Positions 1-13,222 of a stretch of DNA of 64,000 nucleotides are shown one piece after another (the stretch's first letter is position 1; each line of letters starts with the position of its first letter). The translations under genes and the position numbers were made by a program. This DNA is from Alitta virens (Eukaryota > Annelida > Polychaeta > Phyllodocida > Nereididae). The notes beneath the pieces are model-generated. The model was not told the origin of the DNA. It was given only the letters and a program-made list of their open reading frames with translations, and did no database searches. The stretch spans positions 9,558,215 through 9,622,214 of the forward strand of contig OW028574.1 of the NCBI GenBank assembly GCA_932294295.1, given 5' to 3'.

Positions 1-608
1 AGCAACATTATGTGGACAGTCTGAGCATATCTGCATTACATCTGACTCTAGTGATCTTTTTCAAGAATACAACGTTCTTTAATTACATTGTGTAATTTCG
101 ACTGGCACCATCATATTGCCAAAGTAATTTCTCTGGCAACTCTGGAACTTCATCAATCAACAAGGCCAATACTGGAGGTGTTCATGCATCTGTGTACCCT
201 TGCATGATGTTGTGATGAATTCTGCAATTCATATTCAAATTCCACTCTGAGGATTGGCGCAGGTAATTGAAGTCTTTCATTGAATGTACTCACGTGTTGT
301 CATGAATAAAACCTCTATATTTCCTTTGGAGCGATAATGTCAGTGGTAAACACAAGAAGGGCTACTCAGTCTGATTTGGCAAAGGAGATGGCTTGCTCTA
401 GCCTCTTAGTCAAGTTGGGGCCATCAATATGTATGGTCAGAAGAAAGCCAATATGCCTAGGGCCAGCTCAGCAATCAGCCACGGTGCCAATATAAGATTC
501 ATGGCGGCTCTGCAGCTGTTTAGGCCCTCGGCTTCTGCAGCCTGGTTGTGCCCAAGCATCAGAGGTTGCTTACCTGTCAGGGATGTCATTAGCGCGGGTC
601 CAAAGTCA

Positions 609-635
609 CAGCAGCATCAGCAGCAGCAGCAGCAG
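609..635. repeat. (CAG)n tract
   Basis: Nine CAG-type triplets with one CAT interruption. It gives short poly-Gln ORF ends that are not supported as coding. Confidence 0.95.
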
Positions 636-1693
636 TAGTGGATGGCACAAAAGAAATCTAGAGATAGCGGTGGCAAATCCCCTCCCATTCCCAAATGCTG
701 TCTGCTGGTGTCAGAGGCTGATGTCTGGTCTAACACAATGGTCACAATATCATTCAGAGCTGGTGTCAGAGGCACACATTGAAAAGGAAAGGCACAGAAG
801 TATCCAATGCACACAGTTAACCATCATGATGAGCAATAACAGAAACACCCTTCTTCATGGACCTATATCCAGCAGAATACCTCAGGAATGATTGAGTTAA
901 TCATCTAGATATGCCATGACTGCCTATGACTTCCCTCAACTAATGATGACTAATGAAACATGCACGTCATTTATCCCTCTAGTTTTCTGTCTATTACTGC
1001 AATTACTGCGAAAATTAATGACTGGGGTTGCAATTGGTCTGTGGTTCAATGGCCTCAGTGGTTCTGTTATTGTCTGGAGATATTGCCCAAGATAGTGAAC
1101 TGATGATGTAAACTCACTAATTAGAAGAAGCTTTTATGGCTCAAACCAAGAAAACAGCAACAAATAAACAACTACCAGAAGATTCCAGCGGAAAGTTTTG
1201 TCACAGAATGAAGCAATGCATTTAAATCTGCCCTTGCCGATGGAGCTGGCCACAAAACCAATGCTAATATCTAGCATCAGGATTCGCGTGGCCTTGATTT
1301 TTCAGCAGTTCTTAATGTTTTCATAAGTGCAGGATTAATGCAATGCCGGAAGTAATTGGATGACTCTCATAGCAAAATGTTCCAGCAATGATCTGCAACG
1401 ATGTTACTCAATGCGGTTTGTCGTGGTTGCCTAAAAGCTAAATCTGATGAGATGCGAGACAATTCTCTTCCCGCAGCTTGTGAATTGGGGAATTTACAGC
1501 TTGCATAGATGGGGTACCGACTGCAGCTGTCACTGTTGTATGTTGTACTATGAGTTTGTTTAGGGCATGTCAGTAGCTTGTCACCCAGACTATTTGACAA
1601 CTGTATTCATTCGTGGTTAGGGCTGGACTAGTCAGGCTGCAAGCGCACTCACTGGGGTGTGACAATCCCAACAGTGTTGCTGGTGGTGCTGTT

Positions 1694-1711
1694 CTGCTGC
1701 TGCTGCTGCTG
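1694..1711. repeat. (CTG)6
   Basis: A pure run of six CTG triplets followed by GGGGG. Confidence 0.95.
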
Positions 1712-4700
1712 GGGGTAGGAACCAGGCATGCCACAGTAGCGACCAGAGCATGTTAAGTGAAGCAGAGCCACAGCGCGGAAGTGACAGTGTGGGGCTTTGA
1801 CACTGACAAATGGCTGTAATAATGAACGTGGCTGGCATCACATGACATGCCACTCATCAAAGACCGTGATCGGCCCCCGAACTCCCAGCAACACCAGTCT
1901 AAGTCTAAGGACTAAATGTTTCAAGTGTTTTTGATGCTGCAGCCTCACGGCCTGAGATAACTGTTCGGGAAACTGCTTTGTGACCCCCCTTGGGACCAGG
2001 GGCAGGTGTTTTCTACTTGTGTTAAAAACACAGTGAGAAGAGGAGAAAAGGGGGGGGGGGGGAGGGGTGAAGAGGATTCTTTGATTCTAAAAATACTGCA
2101 TCTGTTGTCTCCGGTGCTATTTCAGGAACCTTTTTTTGTCGAGTCAGCGTTTCTTTTAATCAGCTGTATCAATTTACTGCTGAGTCTGTTTGATACAAAA
2201 ATGATGGGTTAAAGTTGACTTTAAATAATAAACTGGCAGTTATCATTATACTATACAGCGCGGTTGCACTGTTGTTGACAGTAGATGTGGTGTCTCAATA
2301 TGGTCATCTCATCATTACGTCTGTCTCTGGCCGCTCTGATTGCTGGCCGTCTAAGGCAGAGCTGACCAAGCTTAATCCAAGCACAGTTAAAACGATACAT
2401 TGCAAAATGATATTAAACTTTTCCTTTAAAAGTATCCTGAAAGAGCTCAACTAAAGCTTGAAGTGAAGCTTTAATATTGGTCACCAGTGAGCCGGTGGGT
2501 GACCAGTGCAGTTGGCTGAAGTTGCAGAGGAGCAGAGGCCTAGCAATCGGTGTTTAGATGGTCGGGTATAATGTGTCACAGTGTATCTGGGATGGAGATG
2601 CGGCCCCACACTGGACAAACAGACTGGCCATCCCTAGATCTGAAGCAGGAGGCTGACAAACACAACTGACCTTTGCTTCTCTCCAAGATGTGACAATATG
2701 GAGTACCGCAGGGCGCTTCTCTCCGCCCTATATATTTTTCCATTAGTGTTATTTAACCTCACCTTACTTTGTGTGTTTAGTCTGGCTCCTCAAATTGACC
2801 AAGGCTATGATTGATTTACTCGGTTTGATTTGCACCATATGCAATCTTGGCTGTAGTTGAGTCTAGTACTATATTTAATACTGCATATCTTTATTTATCG
2901 TGTGGAACTTGGAATGGCCAGGCTATTAAGATATATATAATTAACACCGGCTAGTATCTTTGTTATTCTTTCTGTTGTTAATCAAACTAAATTGTCAAAG
3001 CGATATATTTTTACTTTACGTGTCACTCAAACTGCAAATTGACCGGTCATCAGAGCCTCAACTTGATAAATTTGTTTACTCGCAGTGAGAGATGAAAAAT
3101 AAATCTGAATATCTCTTGGCATTGCCACTATGAATTATGTCATGACCACTGAAATATTAATAGAGCCACACACCTCACGATGAAGTAACCAAGTACATTT
3201 GCCACAAGTAAGTTTGCCTCATGTATCCATCACAGAGGTCAGTGACCAGTGGAGACAAGACCTGTCGTGAGTGATGCATCATGGTCTTGGTGGCATTTGC
3301 TTATAAACTCACTCTGTGCCTTTTAAGCCCTCCCTGCACTCTGTTTTCCTTGCCACAGGTGCAAGATGGATGACGGAAAATTAAGGTCAAATTGTCGCTG
3401 AATTATTTAGGCTGCCAGCGCATCACTTGACGGTTGTTGGATTAAGTCAAATGCGCCATTCGGCAGCTCGGTCGATTGCTTAATTTGTGGCACCAGCAAT
3501 TGGTTGCTGATGAGACGATGGTGGCGAGGTGGTACAAAGATGAGCAGGTTGCAGGTGGTGAAATGAAAGAGCAGTGCAGTGAAATAACAATCACAGGCGA
3601 GTTGTATAAAGATGGGTTGTGCTTGAATACCATAGATTTAGTGGATGCAAGCAAGCAAGATGGATAGATAGATTGATATATTTATGGACAGATAGATAGA
3701 TAGTAAGGCTACGTGAGCCACATGAGATACATGTTTCCAATTGAGAGGAATTCATACTCATCCATAATACACATGCAGACAGCAGCTAGTATATTTGCCT
3801 TGGCCTTTTTAGGATGGAGCCGCAAGTTTTTTTTTGTGTTGAGCGGCGGTGGCAGGGACATGATTGGCTGTCGGACCAGTGAGTGATTGTAGTTTCACAG
3901 GGACTGACAGCCATTGGCCACTCATGTTGGATCCGGGGTGGATCCTGCGGGGGGAACCTGGGGTTAGAGAGGGGGAGCTCTGGGTGGCTGCTGTGCCTCC
4001 TGCTTATTTTTCATGTTCTTGTTTTGGCACTGGTGTCACACGCCATTCCGGATGGAGAGAGCTGCCATCCTCTTCATTGCGCCATGATGAATGACTTTAG
4101 CAACTGATTAGATTTTTTACATGATGAATTCCACTCTAGCAGGCATGTCAGCCAGCCAGCCCCACCTCCCACCCTCCCTCTGTACTCTCTGTACTCTCAT
4201 TGTACCCTCTGTGTTGGTCTATTATCCAGCAGGTTTTTTTTTGCATGTTCATGCTTAATATCCAGGCAAGCATGAATCAGTCTATGATGAGCTAACGTTG
4301 TTAATGAAGTCATTTATTTTGAGGAAGTGTTGCTATTACCAGGAATAGGCCTTGTCACTGAATGAACTCTAAAATGGGGATCTAGTGCATTTGTCTATCT
4401 CTGTCTTGTGGTATTGTCTGTGTTTCTGTAATTCGCTCTATACTGTCTTTTATTTTGGGATGAGCTGGGATCCTCAATCTCACCCATTAGTGTCTGTTGT
4501 TTCTGGTGGACACTTGTTAGCAAAATGGCAGCTACCTGTGGGTGTCGTGTATGTTCTACCATGCCTCATGCAACATGTCCGACAAGTTCTCACGGAGCAC
4601 ATGCATGAAATGCCCGAATTTTGCTGTTGATTAAATTTTACGAAACACCCATATGCCCGCAGCCATCAGACACACGGGGGAATTCAATTTACAGCTCATT

Positions 4701-7666
4701 GCAAAAATCCCAATTAAAGATGCAGTGCGAACTGGCTTATGGGAAGGAAACATGTTGCAGCTCGAGGCAACTCCACCTTTAATGCCTCATCTGACACTTT
4801 GCAGATGCACAGCTCATCCTGGGGACATCTCAAGAAACTGAAAGGAACATGGCATACAATATGAAGTATGAAGTACAATATAAGTACACATTCTGTCCAT
4901 AGAAAATACTTGATGGACAATTTCAGAACATGGCACAATTCTGATATTACCCTCATGTGCCATTGTGCCATGCTGATGCCCTACAATGGGTTGTGTGCTT
5001 TTGGGTATTCGATGCAACCCAAGAGGATGAGAGGACCTCTGTTGTAATGCACATGGAGCATCCCACATCACATTCAGCTATATCTGCATCCATTGACCTG
5101 CATCAGCAACCGTGTACCCAGAGCAGCACAATGTATGAATGGCAAAGGGACCTAGATAGAAACACCCAGTACAGCGATGCATGTGTCAATTGTGAAGGTC
5201 ATTGTCAAGGTTACAAAGGGGTTAGTGGTCACATTCAAGTGCCCTACTCACAGTGCATCCGCTGTTTGATGTTGAATGTTTGATGGTCAAAAATGGGATT
5301 GCGTTCTGAACTGCAGGTATTGCTAAATGTGTAAGGGGGTTTATGGGGAAAATCATTATGATGTAAAAGGCAACGAGTGCATTAAGAAGAAATGTGAACT
5401 CATGGACACTGGTGATCTTCACCAACAACTGGGTTTAAAAGCATAAGTGGGTAGCTATTGTTGGCCCGAAATTTATTGTCTTGACTAAGCTGTAAAAACA
5501 AATTTGATTGGTCATGTACCTTAGCAATCTGAAGTTGTTGAAAAAGCCTTCATTGTACATTGAGAACAAAATTTAACAAAAGTTGTACAAAGGTAACTGT
5601 TACTCGCTAAATGCATGGTGTCTCATTTCCATACTGCAGACATATCTAGTAATTCGTATGGCAGATGGGCTGTAAACATGCAATCTATGTAATCCATGTA
5701 TGTCAATGTGTTGTGTTGGTGTCTTCCTTCAACTGATTACACAGCTGTGCATGATCCTGATGGTATGCAGACCACCATATCATGCATGTCGTATGGTGAT
5801 GGACATCATGTAAAGACTGTCATGTGATACATCATGCTTCTGCTAACAAATTAAGCACTGAGGCAGGAGAGGCCCTTTAGCTGCATGTGGTGGGCAGTGT
5901 CTTGTTGCTCTGGGGCCTTGGGTGTCCAGGACTACAGAACAACAACTTGGTAGTTTGGGAATGTCTATCATATTGGCTCTATATCCAAGCAACATTTGTG
6001 AATGTACAATGTATGATGGTTGGAATGTGATCAGTTCTGAATAGTTGGTGCTATAGTTAGTTCTTTATAATGGAGATACAAGTTGCAAGATTTCTCCAGT
6101 ACTGGTGCACCAGACTGTTTCGTGGCGTCATGCAGCATTAAGCAGGCAATTCCAGTCAAATTGGTTGAGGCCTAGGAGCCATGCATGTTTATGGAAAGTA
6201 GGAAGAAGCAGAGGTCTTGTGTCGCGCATTACGATGACACATTGTGACACAGTCTGCCTCTGTCTGACAACCTGAGACTAGGGAGAAAGATAAGGCATTT
6301 TGTGACTCCATAAGGATGATGCTTTGTAGCTGGGGGCTGGCTGCCTGTATTGCCTGCATTGTACAAGTGGACCAGACTGCCATAATGTGATTAGGCATAT
6401 TGTCAGGAGCATGGCTGATGGATGAGGTGAGAGGGATGGCGACCTCTTGCCTCAGCAGCTGACGGCATCCATGAAGTCCTCAAACTATACACGCCAAGGC
6501 TTAGCAGCTGCAGCACATTGATGGACTCTGGCTTCAGAGGTTGCAGGAATACATCCCTCCTTTCCCATCTGTGGCATCCCGCATCCAAATAAGTCCATAT
6601 GTCAGGGTGGTGAGTGCTGCCAAGACAGCCTGCAAATACCTTGTCAAATACCTTATCAAATAACTTGTCATAACTGTGGCGTTGATGGGGCATACTGTAT
6701 CTCGTGGAGTGCTATCACTTATGGATGTATAGATACACTAGATGTCTCTGACTTTATAAGGAATCTCTTCAACCTCTCGAAAGTGCTCACTATGGCAACA
6801 TTCTAATGTAAGCGGCTTGACTCTCATACTGCACCATAAATGTGTGGTTTACAAGTGACGTATCAGTCAAAACATAGATTCTTTGTGAGTCTGCACTTGA
6901 TGCATCACTGCCCATCAATGCAATTTTATTTTCACAGCTGCACCGCAATATAACAAGCCCCGCTAGTGGAAATGTAAACAAAGGAGAAGTAAGGTGCAAA
7001 CTGGATGTTACTGCAAGTGATTTCTTGGCCAGGGGGTGTTTCTGGGCTATGTTCATACAGATCTATTCACTGGAATTGATTCACATGTTTTTATTTCGTT
7101 TATCAAATGATTTTTCTGAGAGTTTTCTTTATGGATCTCTTCTAAACGTTTTGCTCTAAAATTTGGACCGATAAAAAAAGGTTCTCTATTACGGACAAAA
7201 TTAAACTGATATTGATCATGCAGAAAAGATAAATCTGCTATTTAATCTTATTTTAATCTTTAAAGAAGTCATATTTAATCATGGTTTCGTTACTTTGCAA
7301 TTTCCAGAGTGCTCGATTTTAGAGTAAAAATGGGTAGTACGGAGTAATGGATCCATAACTGGCGTTAGATAAACATTTGTTAATTTAGCTTGAACTATAG
7401 CCTACAGTGCACACTGAGGTTGGCGCTTTGTTAGTGTAATTCTAAATATAGGCTCCATTGAAAGTTATGCCAAAAGCATTGTCTCCTAATGCCAGATAAC
7501 ACAGACTGATACAGCAGAACCTCCCCAGGTGGCCACTTTATTAATAAGACAATTCACAATAAAACCGGCACTTTTTGGATTCAAGGAATTTTTTCCCAAT
7601 GCAATAACATCGCTAATTAAATTACCCTAAGAGTAGAACCACAAATTATGGGGAAATTATAGATAA

Positions 7667-7997
7667 TGATAAAAGGCTCTGGTATATATCATACATCTGT
7701 GTCCACTTCTGAAGTCGTACTATGAAAATAGAAGAGAGAAAAAGGAATACAAGTGTCCATAGTGAACAGAGTGCTAATATCAAGCACCTGACAAAAATGT
7801 ACACAACAGACCTAAATAAGGGACCATCAGGCGAGGTTATTTAAACATCACAAATCCTTCATATAACCTTCAACTTTACAGTGATGAGAATGAATGGTCA
7901 GGTTTAATTTCAAATACACTGTACCATTTGAAATCATTCATTGCGCGCAGTACATCGTATTTGTATTTAAACTATGTTCTCACCAACCTTACATCAG
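7667..7997 (+). repeat. inverted repeat, left arm (~330 bp)
   Basis: It is the reverse complement of 9701-10031 with high identity by eye across the whole arm. Matching markers include CACTTCTGAAGTCGTAC, CAACTTTACAGTGATGAGAA and ACTATGTTCTCACCAACC. The flanks outside the arms are unrelated. Either two copies of one repeat family in opposite orientation, or the long terminal inverted repeats of a foldback element. Confidence 0.85.
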
Positions 7998-8880
7998 CAA
8001 CCCTAAACCATAAATATAATATTATATTCAAGGTTCAAGATTCGAGGGCATCTTGTTTGGCAGATGAATAACCAGTGTTCCAATTGCTATAAATGATACA
8101 CTGTATAGTCAAATGTAAGTGAAGTTGCAAGCTCCTTCATTCAGTATGCCATGCATGAGATTAAGGTGCACCCAGTGACCAGCCAGTTCCTCTGTGCCTT
8201 CTATTTGATAGAGACGTTGACCATTGAGTATTTGACAATTCCTCCATGGCCAATCGCCACAAGGGCTGGCCCTCTGAACCCAATCCAATTATATGCCAGG
8301 CAGCCAGCTCTAGGGAGGTGGCCACTTTGTGAGCCCTTGGCCTCCATATGAAAGCAAGCCACTGGCAAGAGCCCTGCCCAGATACTATCCATGAACTATT
8401 GTATACATATTGTCCCACAATGTCCCACTTTGCAAATGAATGGACACTGGATAGACGTTTGTCCCCGCCAAGCCAATTGACCAGTGGTCAAGAGGCTTCT
8501 GCAATTGTTTTGGAATGAAATGACCATTTGACAAGCCTTCAAGGTCACCTCTTATTTGACATTTCAGGCTTCAGTGGAAATTGCTTTGAGTCATGGTAAG
8601 AAGATTAAACAAAGCCATGCAAATCTATTGGACATTTGTATTTAGTGGTGTGCAATGTCAATTGGGGTCACTTCCTAATAGTGCGCTCATGTACTGCAAT
8701 ATTATAACGAAGGTTTACTGATTTTATAGTAATATCAGTAGTTCATAACATCTGCAAGTGAATAGCATTCCCATCTGTTTTACTTCCTGGGTCATGATAA
8801 GACCTTCAATTAACCAAGTTTACATAGTCTTGTTGTATTTTATTGCCTCGATCTCATATGGAGACAAACTGATAGCAGGT

Positions 8881-8947
8881 AATACTACTAATACTAATAC
8901 TACTACTGCTACTGCTACTACTAATACTACTACTGATACTACTACTG

Positions 8948-9003
<56 letters not shown>

Positions 9004-9007
9004 GATC

Positions 9008-9070
<63 letters not shown>

Positions 9071-9151
9071 ATGCTACTGCTACTACTACTACTACTAATG
9101 CTACTACTACTATTCCTGGTGCTGCTACTACTATACTACTACTACTACTAT

Positions 9152-9241
<90 letters not shown>

Positions 9242-9277
9242 GACTACTACTACTACAGCTGCTGCTGCTGCTGCTGG
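8881..9277. repeat. long ACT/GCT trinucleotide tract
   Basis: About 400 bp made almost only of ACT and GCT triplets, with an inversion of phase near 9115-9125. The 200- and 93-residue ORFs over it (poly-Thr/Leu and poly-Tyr/Cys) are frame translations of the repeat and not genes. Confidence 0.97.
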
Positions 9278-9700
9278 CTAGTATCAGTTACTGCCAATGC
9301 AAAATCTGTTGTTTGTGCTATTATGCAGCAATCTCAGAGCCTTATACCATGACCACATAAGCTGGTTTCAAATCGTTAAAGACTTTGTGGGCTGTCTAGT
9401 GCTTTGTCAATATCCTAGATGTAAATATCTGGAGTTAGGTGGCCTAGGGGTGGCCTAGGGGTGACCTGAGGGAGCCTGTGATCCAAGCAGGGGGTGGATC
9501 TGCCCTGGGTAAAATGGCCACCCCTGTCCTTGAGGTGTGGGGCTGGGCGGGGCATTGTCATCCATCTTAAAGGCTGGCAGGGTGGGGAAATGGGGCGAAT
9601 TGAGAAAGGGTTATTCCCTTATTACATCTAGGATGACACGCTCTTTCCGATTAATCTTAGTCTTGCTGCAAGTAGGGGGCTCTTTTAGGTTAAGCCAATC

Positions 9701-10031
9701 CAGATGTAAGGTTGGTGAGAACATAGTTTAAATACAAATACTGCGTACTGCTGTAATGAATGATTTCAAATGGTACAGTGTATTTGAAATTAAACCTGAC
9801 CATTCATTCTCATCACTGTAAAGTTGAAGGTTATATGAAGGATTTGTGATGTTTAAGAAACCTCACCTGATGGTCCCTTAGGTCTGTTGTGTAAATTTTT
9901 GTCAGGTGCTTGATATAAGCACTCTGTTCACTATGGAGGTATGTATTCCTTTTTTTTTTCTCTTCTATTTCATTGTACGACTTTAGAAGTGGACACAGAT
10001 GTATGATATGTACCAGAGTCTTTTATCATAC
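9701..10031 (-). repeat. inverted repeat, right arm (~330 bp)
   Basis: Partner of 7667-7997. Small differences include a longer poly-T run near 9951-9960. Together the arms enclose about 1.7 kb that includes the triplet tract at 8881-9277. Confidence 0.85.
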
Positions 10032-11232
10032 AACTAACATTAACAGATGAAATGCATCAGACGTGCCGCATACAAGTATAGTCATCCAATCGGTCTCAGA
10101 TGTTGTACCCACCTATATCCCACACCCACATATGCCCACCAGAGCCTTTATATTCCCTCTGGAAGAAGCTTGCACTGTTGTTGTAGCTATTTGCAGTATA
10201 TCACAATTATCTCCTGGTATTCCTAGTAATTTCATTTGTACTCATCATTTGCATACCAGGACCATAATTTAGTGTTTCCATGGTGATCAGGTCATATGAG
10301 GTGTCTGTTATTCTTGATTAAACATAATTTAGCAATCCAGGAAAGACGCATTGGATTTGTAGTGTCCTGATGGGGCATAATTATTAAATATATGAGGCTG
10401 TTTATTTTGTATGGCATGCGAGTGAGAAATGGTCGCGTTGTTTACCTGCTCTAATAACAGTCAATATAGCATTGCTGATGTTTGCAATTCATTTCGTGCG
10501 TATGACTGCAGTATTCACAATAATAACGCGAGCGTGACATTGTTACAACATTTAGCATTTGAATTTTTACAGTTGTCATGTCAAAACAAGACGTGCCCAC
10601 GTAATTACATTCGTAGGAATCGTTTAAAATAACATGAAATTTCGCAATAAGAGGCCAATCCTGTTTGGGAGTTTAAGTCGCAATACAATACAATGCTATA
10701 TCATCCTCGGTCCCAGTGCGAGGGTGTGCTATATTCGATATGTGTCATTTCATTTAACCTGTAAATAGTGTTACACATTCAACATGTGTTTGATCTTTAG
10801 ATGATTTGCCGCACCTTGATTTAGCCATATCACTGTTTAGTGTAATGTGTTTGGTTTTTTATATAGAGTTTTCATTGTTAATTGTCCCATAGTTTGACCC
10901 GGAAACGTATCATAATTGACAAAAAATGTCATAATTTGCCCAAGCCTTCATGAATTAGTTGACTGACAAACAATTTAAATGTTTCTTAAAAAGGTCACTG
11001 GGACATCGACCCAAACAAATTGATGTAACGTCTGGGGCAGTTCGTGTACAAGGGCCAACAACATGATTTTAAGTATTATAACTCATAGTCGGGAGTTAAC
11101 TAATTTGGTTGTTTTGCCTTTAGTATGCAAAACAAGTATAGTTTGCACTCAGGAGGGATTAACTTACATTTTTGTTGGTTATAGCCCACTCAGAACAATA
11201 GGAAAACAATCTATGTGGAGTATAACAACAGC

Positions 11233-11263
11233 TGACGTCATCAGTAGTTCCAACATGGCGGCC
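11233..11263. promoter_or_regulatory. CRE palindrome plus YY1-like site
   Basis: A perfect TGACGTCA (11233-11240) lies 10 bp before CAACATGGCGGCC (11251-11263), the YY1-type AANATGGCGGC element. Such pairs occur in TATA-less promoters. No transcript evidence. Confidence 0.35.
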
Positions 11264-12417
11264 GGGATGATGTTGTGCAGATGCAATCCTCATTAATGCA
11301 GAGGCCTTCTATTGATAATTATGTTAACTGTGGGATTTGGTAGTTAATGAGCATAGGAAACCCCCAGTAATTAAGGTCACAGTGTCAACGCGAATTAGGT
11401 CACAGAAGAACCTGCCAGGATGGATAGACTGCATTGTATCATTTCATTGTCTCATCTTGTTTATTGTCTGTTGGTAACTTTAAACTTCGCAGGTTAGTGA
11501 GCACTTTTATTTTAAGCTGACTTTGATTTAACTAGCTATCATCTAGGATGGTTGACTTATTATTAGCATTATGACTGAAGTTCAAACGTTTCTCTCCATA
11601 CTTTTTCTCTGAAATGTTTTTGGAAGCTTTTTAGGTCCGCCGATGTCTAACTAGACCGAAATATTGCTGTCATTTGGGGCAGTTTGTCGGACTAACATCC
11701 AACATTAATTTCTGTAAGACTAGAATCTGGCCTATTTGACTGCAATTGCATTACAATGTACAGTATCATCTGGTGTGAAGACCAAATTGCCTCAAAATGT
11801 GGCCCAATGTTTATGATGGACCTAACCATGGTAGGCATGGTCTTAATACAGGGGACCAGTTGCAATCCTTGTGGGAATAAAATAAATGGCTGGCAACCTG
11901 AATGACATGCATGCTATATTGACAGTGTGGCAGATGCAATTTTCGGTTTCCGTAATCTGGCAAACGTTTGAGTCATTTTGGCAATCAAATAAGACGCGCC
12001 AATTGCAATTCGATATGAGAAAGTCATGTTGTCACCATGCCTGGCTGTGTATTGCCAAACACGAAGGTTTCAGACATGTCTGGATGTTTATGACGATGCT
12101 ATGGCTAAACATGTTTCATCAACCGATGATTTTATTGTTTTACGAGCATTTTTTTCTTGCCCATCTACACAGCTGCGGCTGCTGCTGAAACTGGCTCATA
12201 AATTTCCGCATCATTTGCAAACTGAAGGTTCGCATGAACGGAACCAGTGCAAGGTGAAATGACATGCACGACAGAGCCTGTTCAGTGGGTCATGTCTTTA
12301 GATACCCTGAGATAGAAATGGCTAATGGATGAAGCCATAAAACATGCTGTATAACATGGAACAACTGGAAGATTAACTGAGAATAATAACCAGATTGAAT
12401 AGCTCATGTCATAGACG

Positions 12418-12627
12418 GGGAATGCAAGTCAAAACGTCCGAAAACTGACAACGTCCGAGGCCGTAACGTCAGAAAACGTTCCGAAACGTCCGAAAATCGA
12501 AACGCCTGATTCCCTAAACGTCCGAAATGTGTCCGAAACTACGAATTTTTTAGGGAAGCGGATTTTATGGGTTTGGACGTTTCGGTTTTCGGACGTTTCG
12601 GTTTTCGGACGTTTCGACCTGATACCC
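12418..12627. mobile_element. CpG-rich palindromic element built from ACGTCCGAAA units
   Basis: About 210 bp in which ACGTCCGAAA-type 10-mers occur repeatedly, on the + strand in the left half and inverted (TTTTCGGACGT) in the right half. The outer ends are inverted repeats: GGGAATGCAAGTC at 12418 and GACCTGATACCC ending at 12627. The block is far richer in CpG than the flanks. Its structure suggests a MITE or foldback element. The 66-residue minus-strand ORF over it is a low-complexity artefact. Confidence 0.65.
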
Positions 12628-12700
12628 ATAGACCTATTGGTATAGTGTTTGACTGTTTACTCCTTGATCCCGGGGTTCGAATCACTTAATAAGAACGAAA
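12628..12700 (+). mobile_element. tRNA-like SINE head remnant
   Basis: An A-box-like TGGTATAGTGTTT at 12638-12650 and a B-box-like GGTTCGAATC at 12674-12683, about 35 bp apart as in tRNA genes, but without a closed cloverleaf. It is probably the head of a tRNA-derived retroposon, perhaps the same one whose tail appears at 12972-13056. Confidence 0.5.
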
Positions 12701-12745
12701 TAGCATAATTATATCAGTTTTCTACCTTTCCCTCATGGAATTCTG

Positions 12746-12971
12746 GTAGATAGGATAGGATAGGGTAGGATAGGATAGGATGGGATAGGAAAGGGTAGGA
12801 TAGGATAGGATAGGATAGGATAGGATGGGATAGGATAGGATAGGGTAGGATAGGGTAGGATAGAATAGGATAGGGTAAGGTAAGATGGGATAGGATAGGA
12901 TAGGGTAGGATAGGATAGGATAGGATAAGATAGGATAGGTTAGGATGGGATAGGGTAGGGTAGGGTAGGAT
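12746..12971. repeat. (TAGGA)n pentanucleotide array, part 1
   Basis: An uninterrupted, slightly degenerate array of TAGGA with TAGGG and TGGGA variants. It is followed by a retroposon-like tail and then part 2. The variants resemble telomere sequence only superficially: the period is 5, not 6. Confidence 0.95.
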
Positions 12972-13056
12972 AAAAAGCTTTTATAGCTTATGTGTTATTG
13001 TTATTTGTATCACCACCGACTTTAAATAAAATTTTATCTTATCTTATCTTATCTTA
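12972..13056 (+). mobile_element. retroposon 3' tail ending in (TTATC)n
   Basis: It contains TTTAAATAAAATTTTATC followed by ATCTT repeats. It closely resembles the segment at 53264-53365 (CTTTGAAATAAAATCTTATC). A short pentanucleotide tail after ATAAAAT is typical of some non-LTR retroposons. It separates the two (TAGGA)n arrays. Confidence 0.6.
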
Positions 13057-13222
13057 GGATAGGATAAGATGGGATAGGATAGGATAGGACAGGATGGGAT
13101 AGGATAAGATAGGATAGGATGGGATAGGGTAGGGTAGGGTAGGGTAGGGTAGGGTAGGATAGGATGGGATAGGGTATAGGATAGCGTAGGGTAGGATAGG
13201 ATAGGGTAGGATAGGATAGGAT
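13057..13222. repeat. (TAGGA)n pentanucleotide array, part 2
   Basis: It continues the pentanucleotide array directly after the (TTATC)n tail, with GATAAGATGGGATAGGATA-type variants and a run of TAGGG units at 13128-13160. The long Tyr/Pro/Ser-rich minus-strand ORF here is a translation of the repeat. Confidence 0.95.

Noticed and set aside
8758..9360. 200-residue ORF (poly-Thr then poly-Leu)
   Set aside because: It is the translation of the ACT/GCT triplet tract; all frames across it are open because the repeat has no stop. No domain, no splice context.
12429..12629. 66-residue minus-strand ORF rich in Phe/Arg/Ser
   Set aside because: Translation of the repeated TTTTCGGACGT motif.
13128..13160. 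interstitial telomere repeat
   Set aside because: The unit is TAGGG with period 5 within a (TAGGA)n array, not TTAGGG with period 6.
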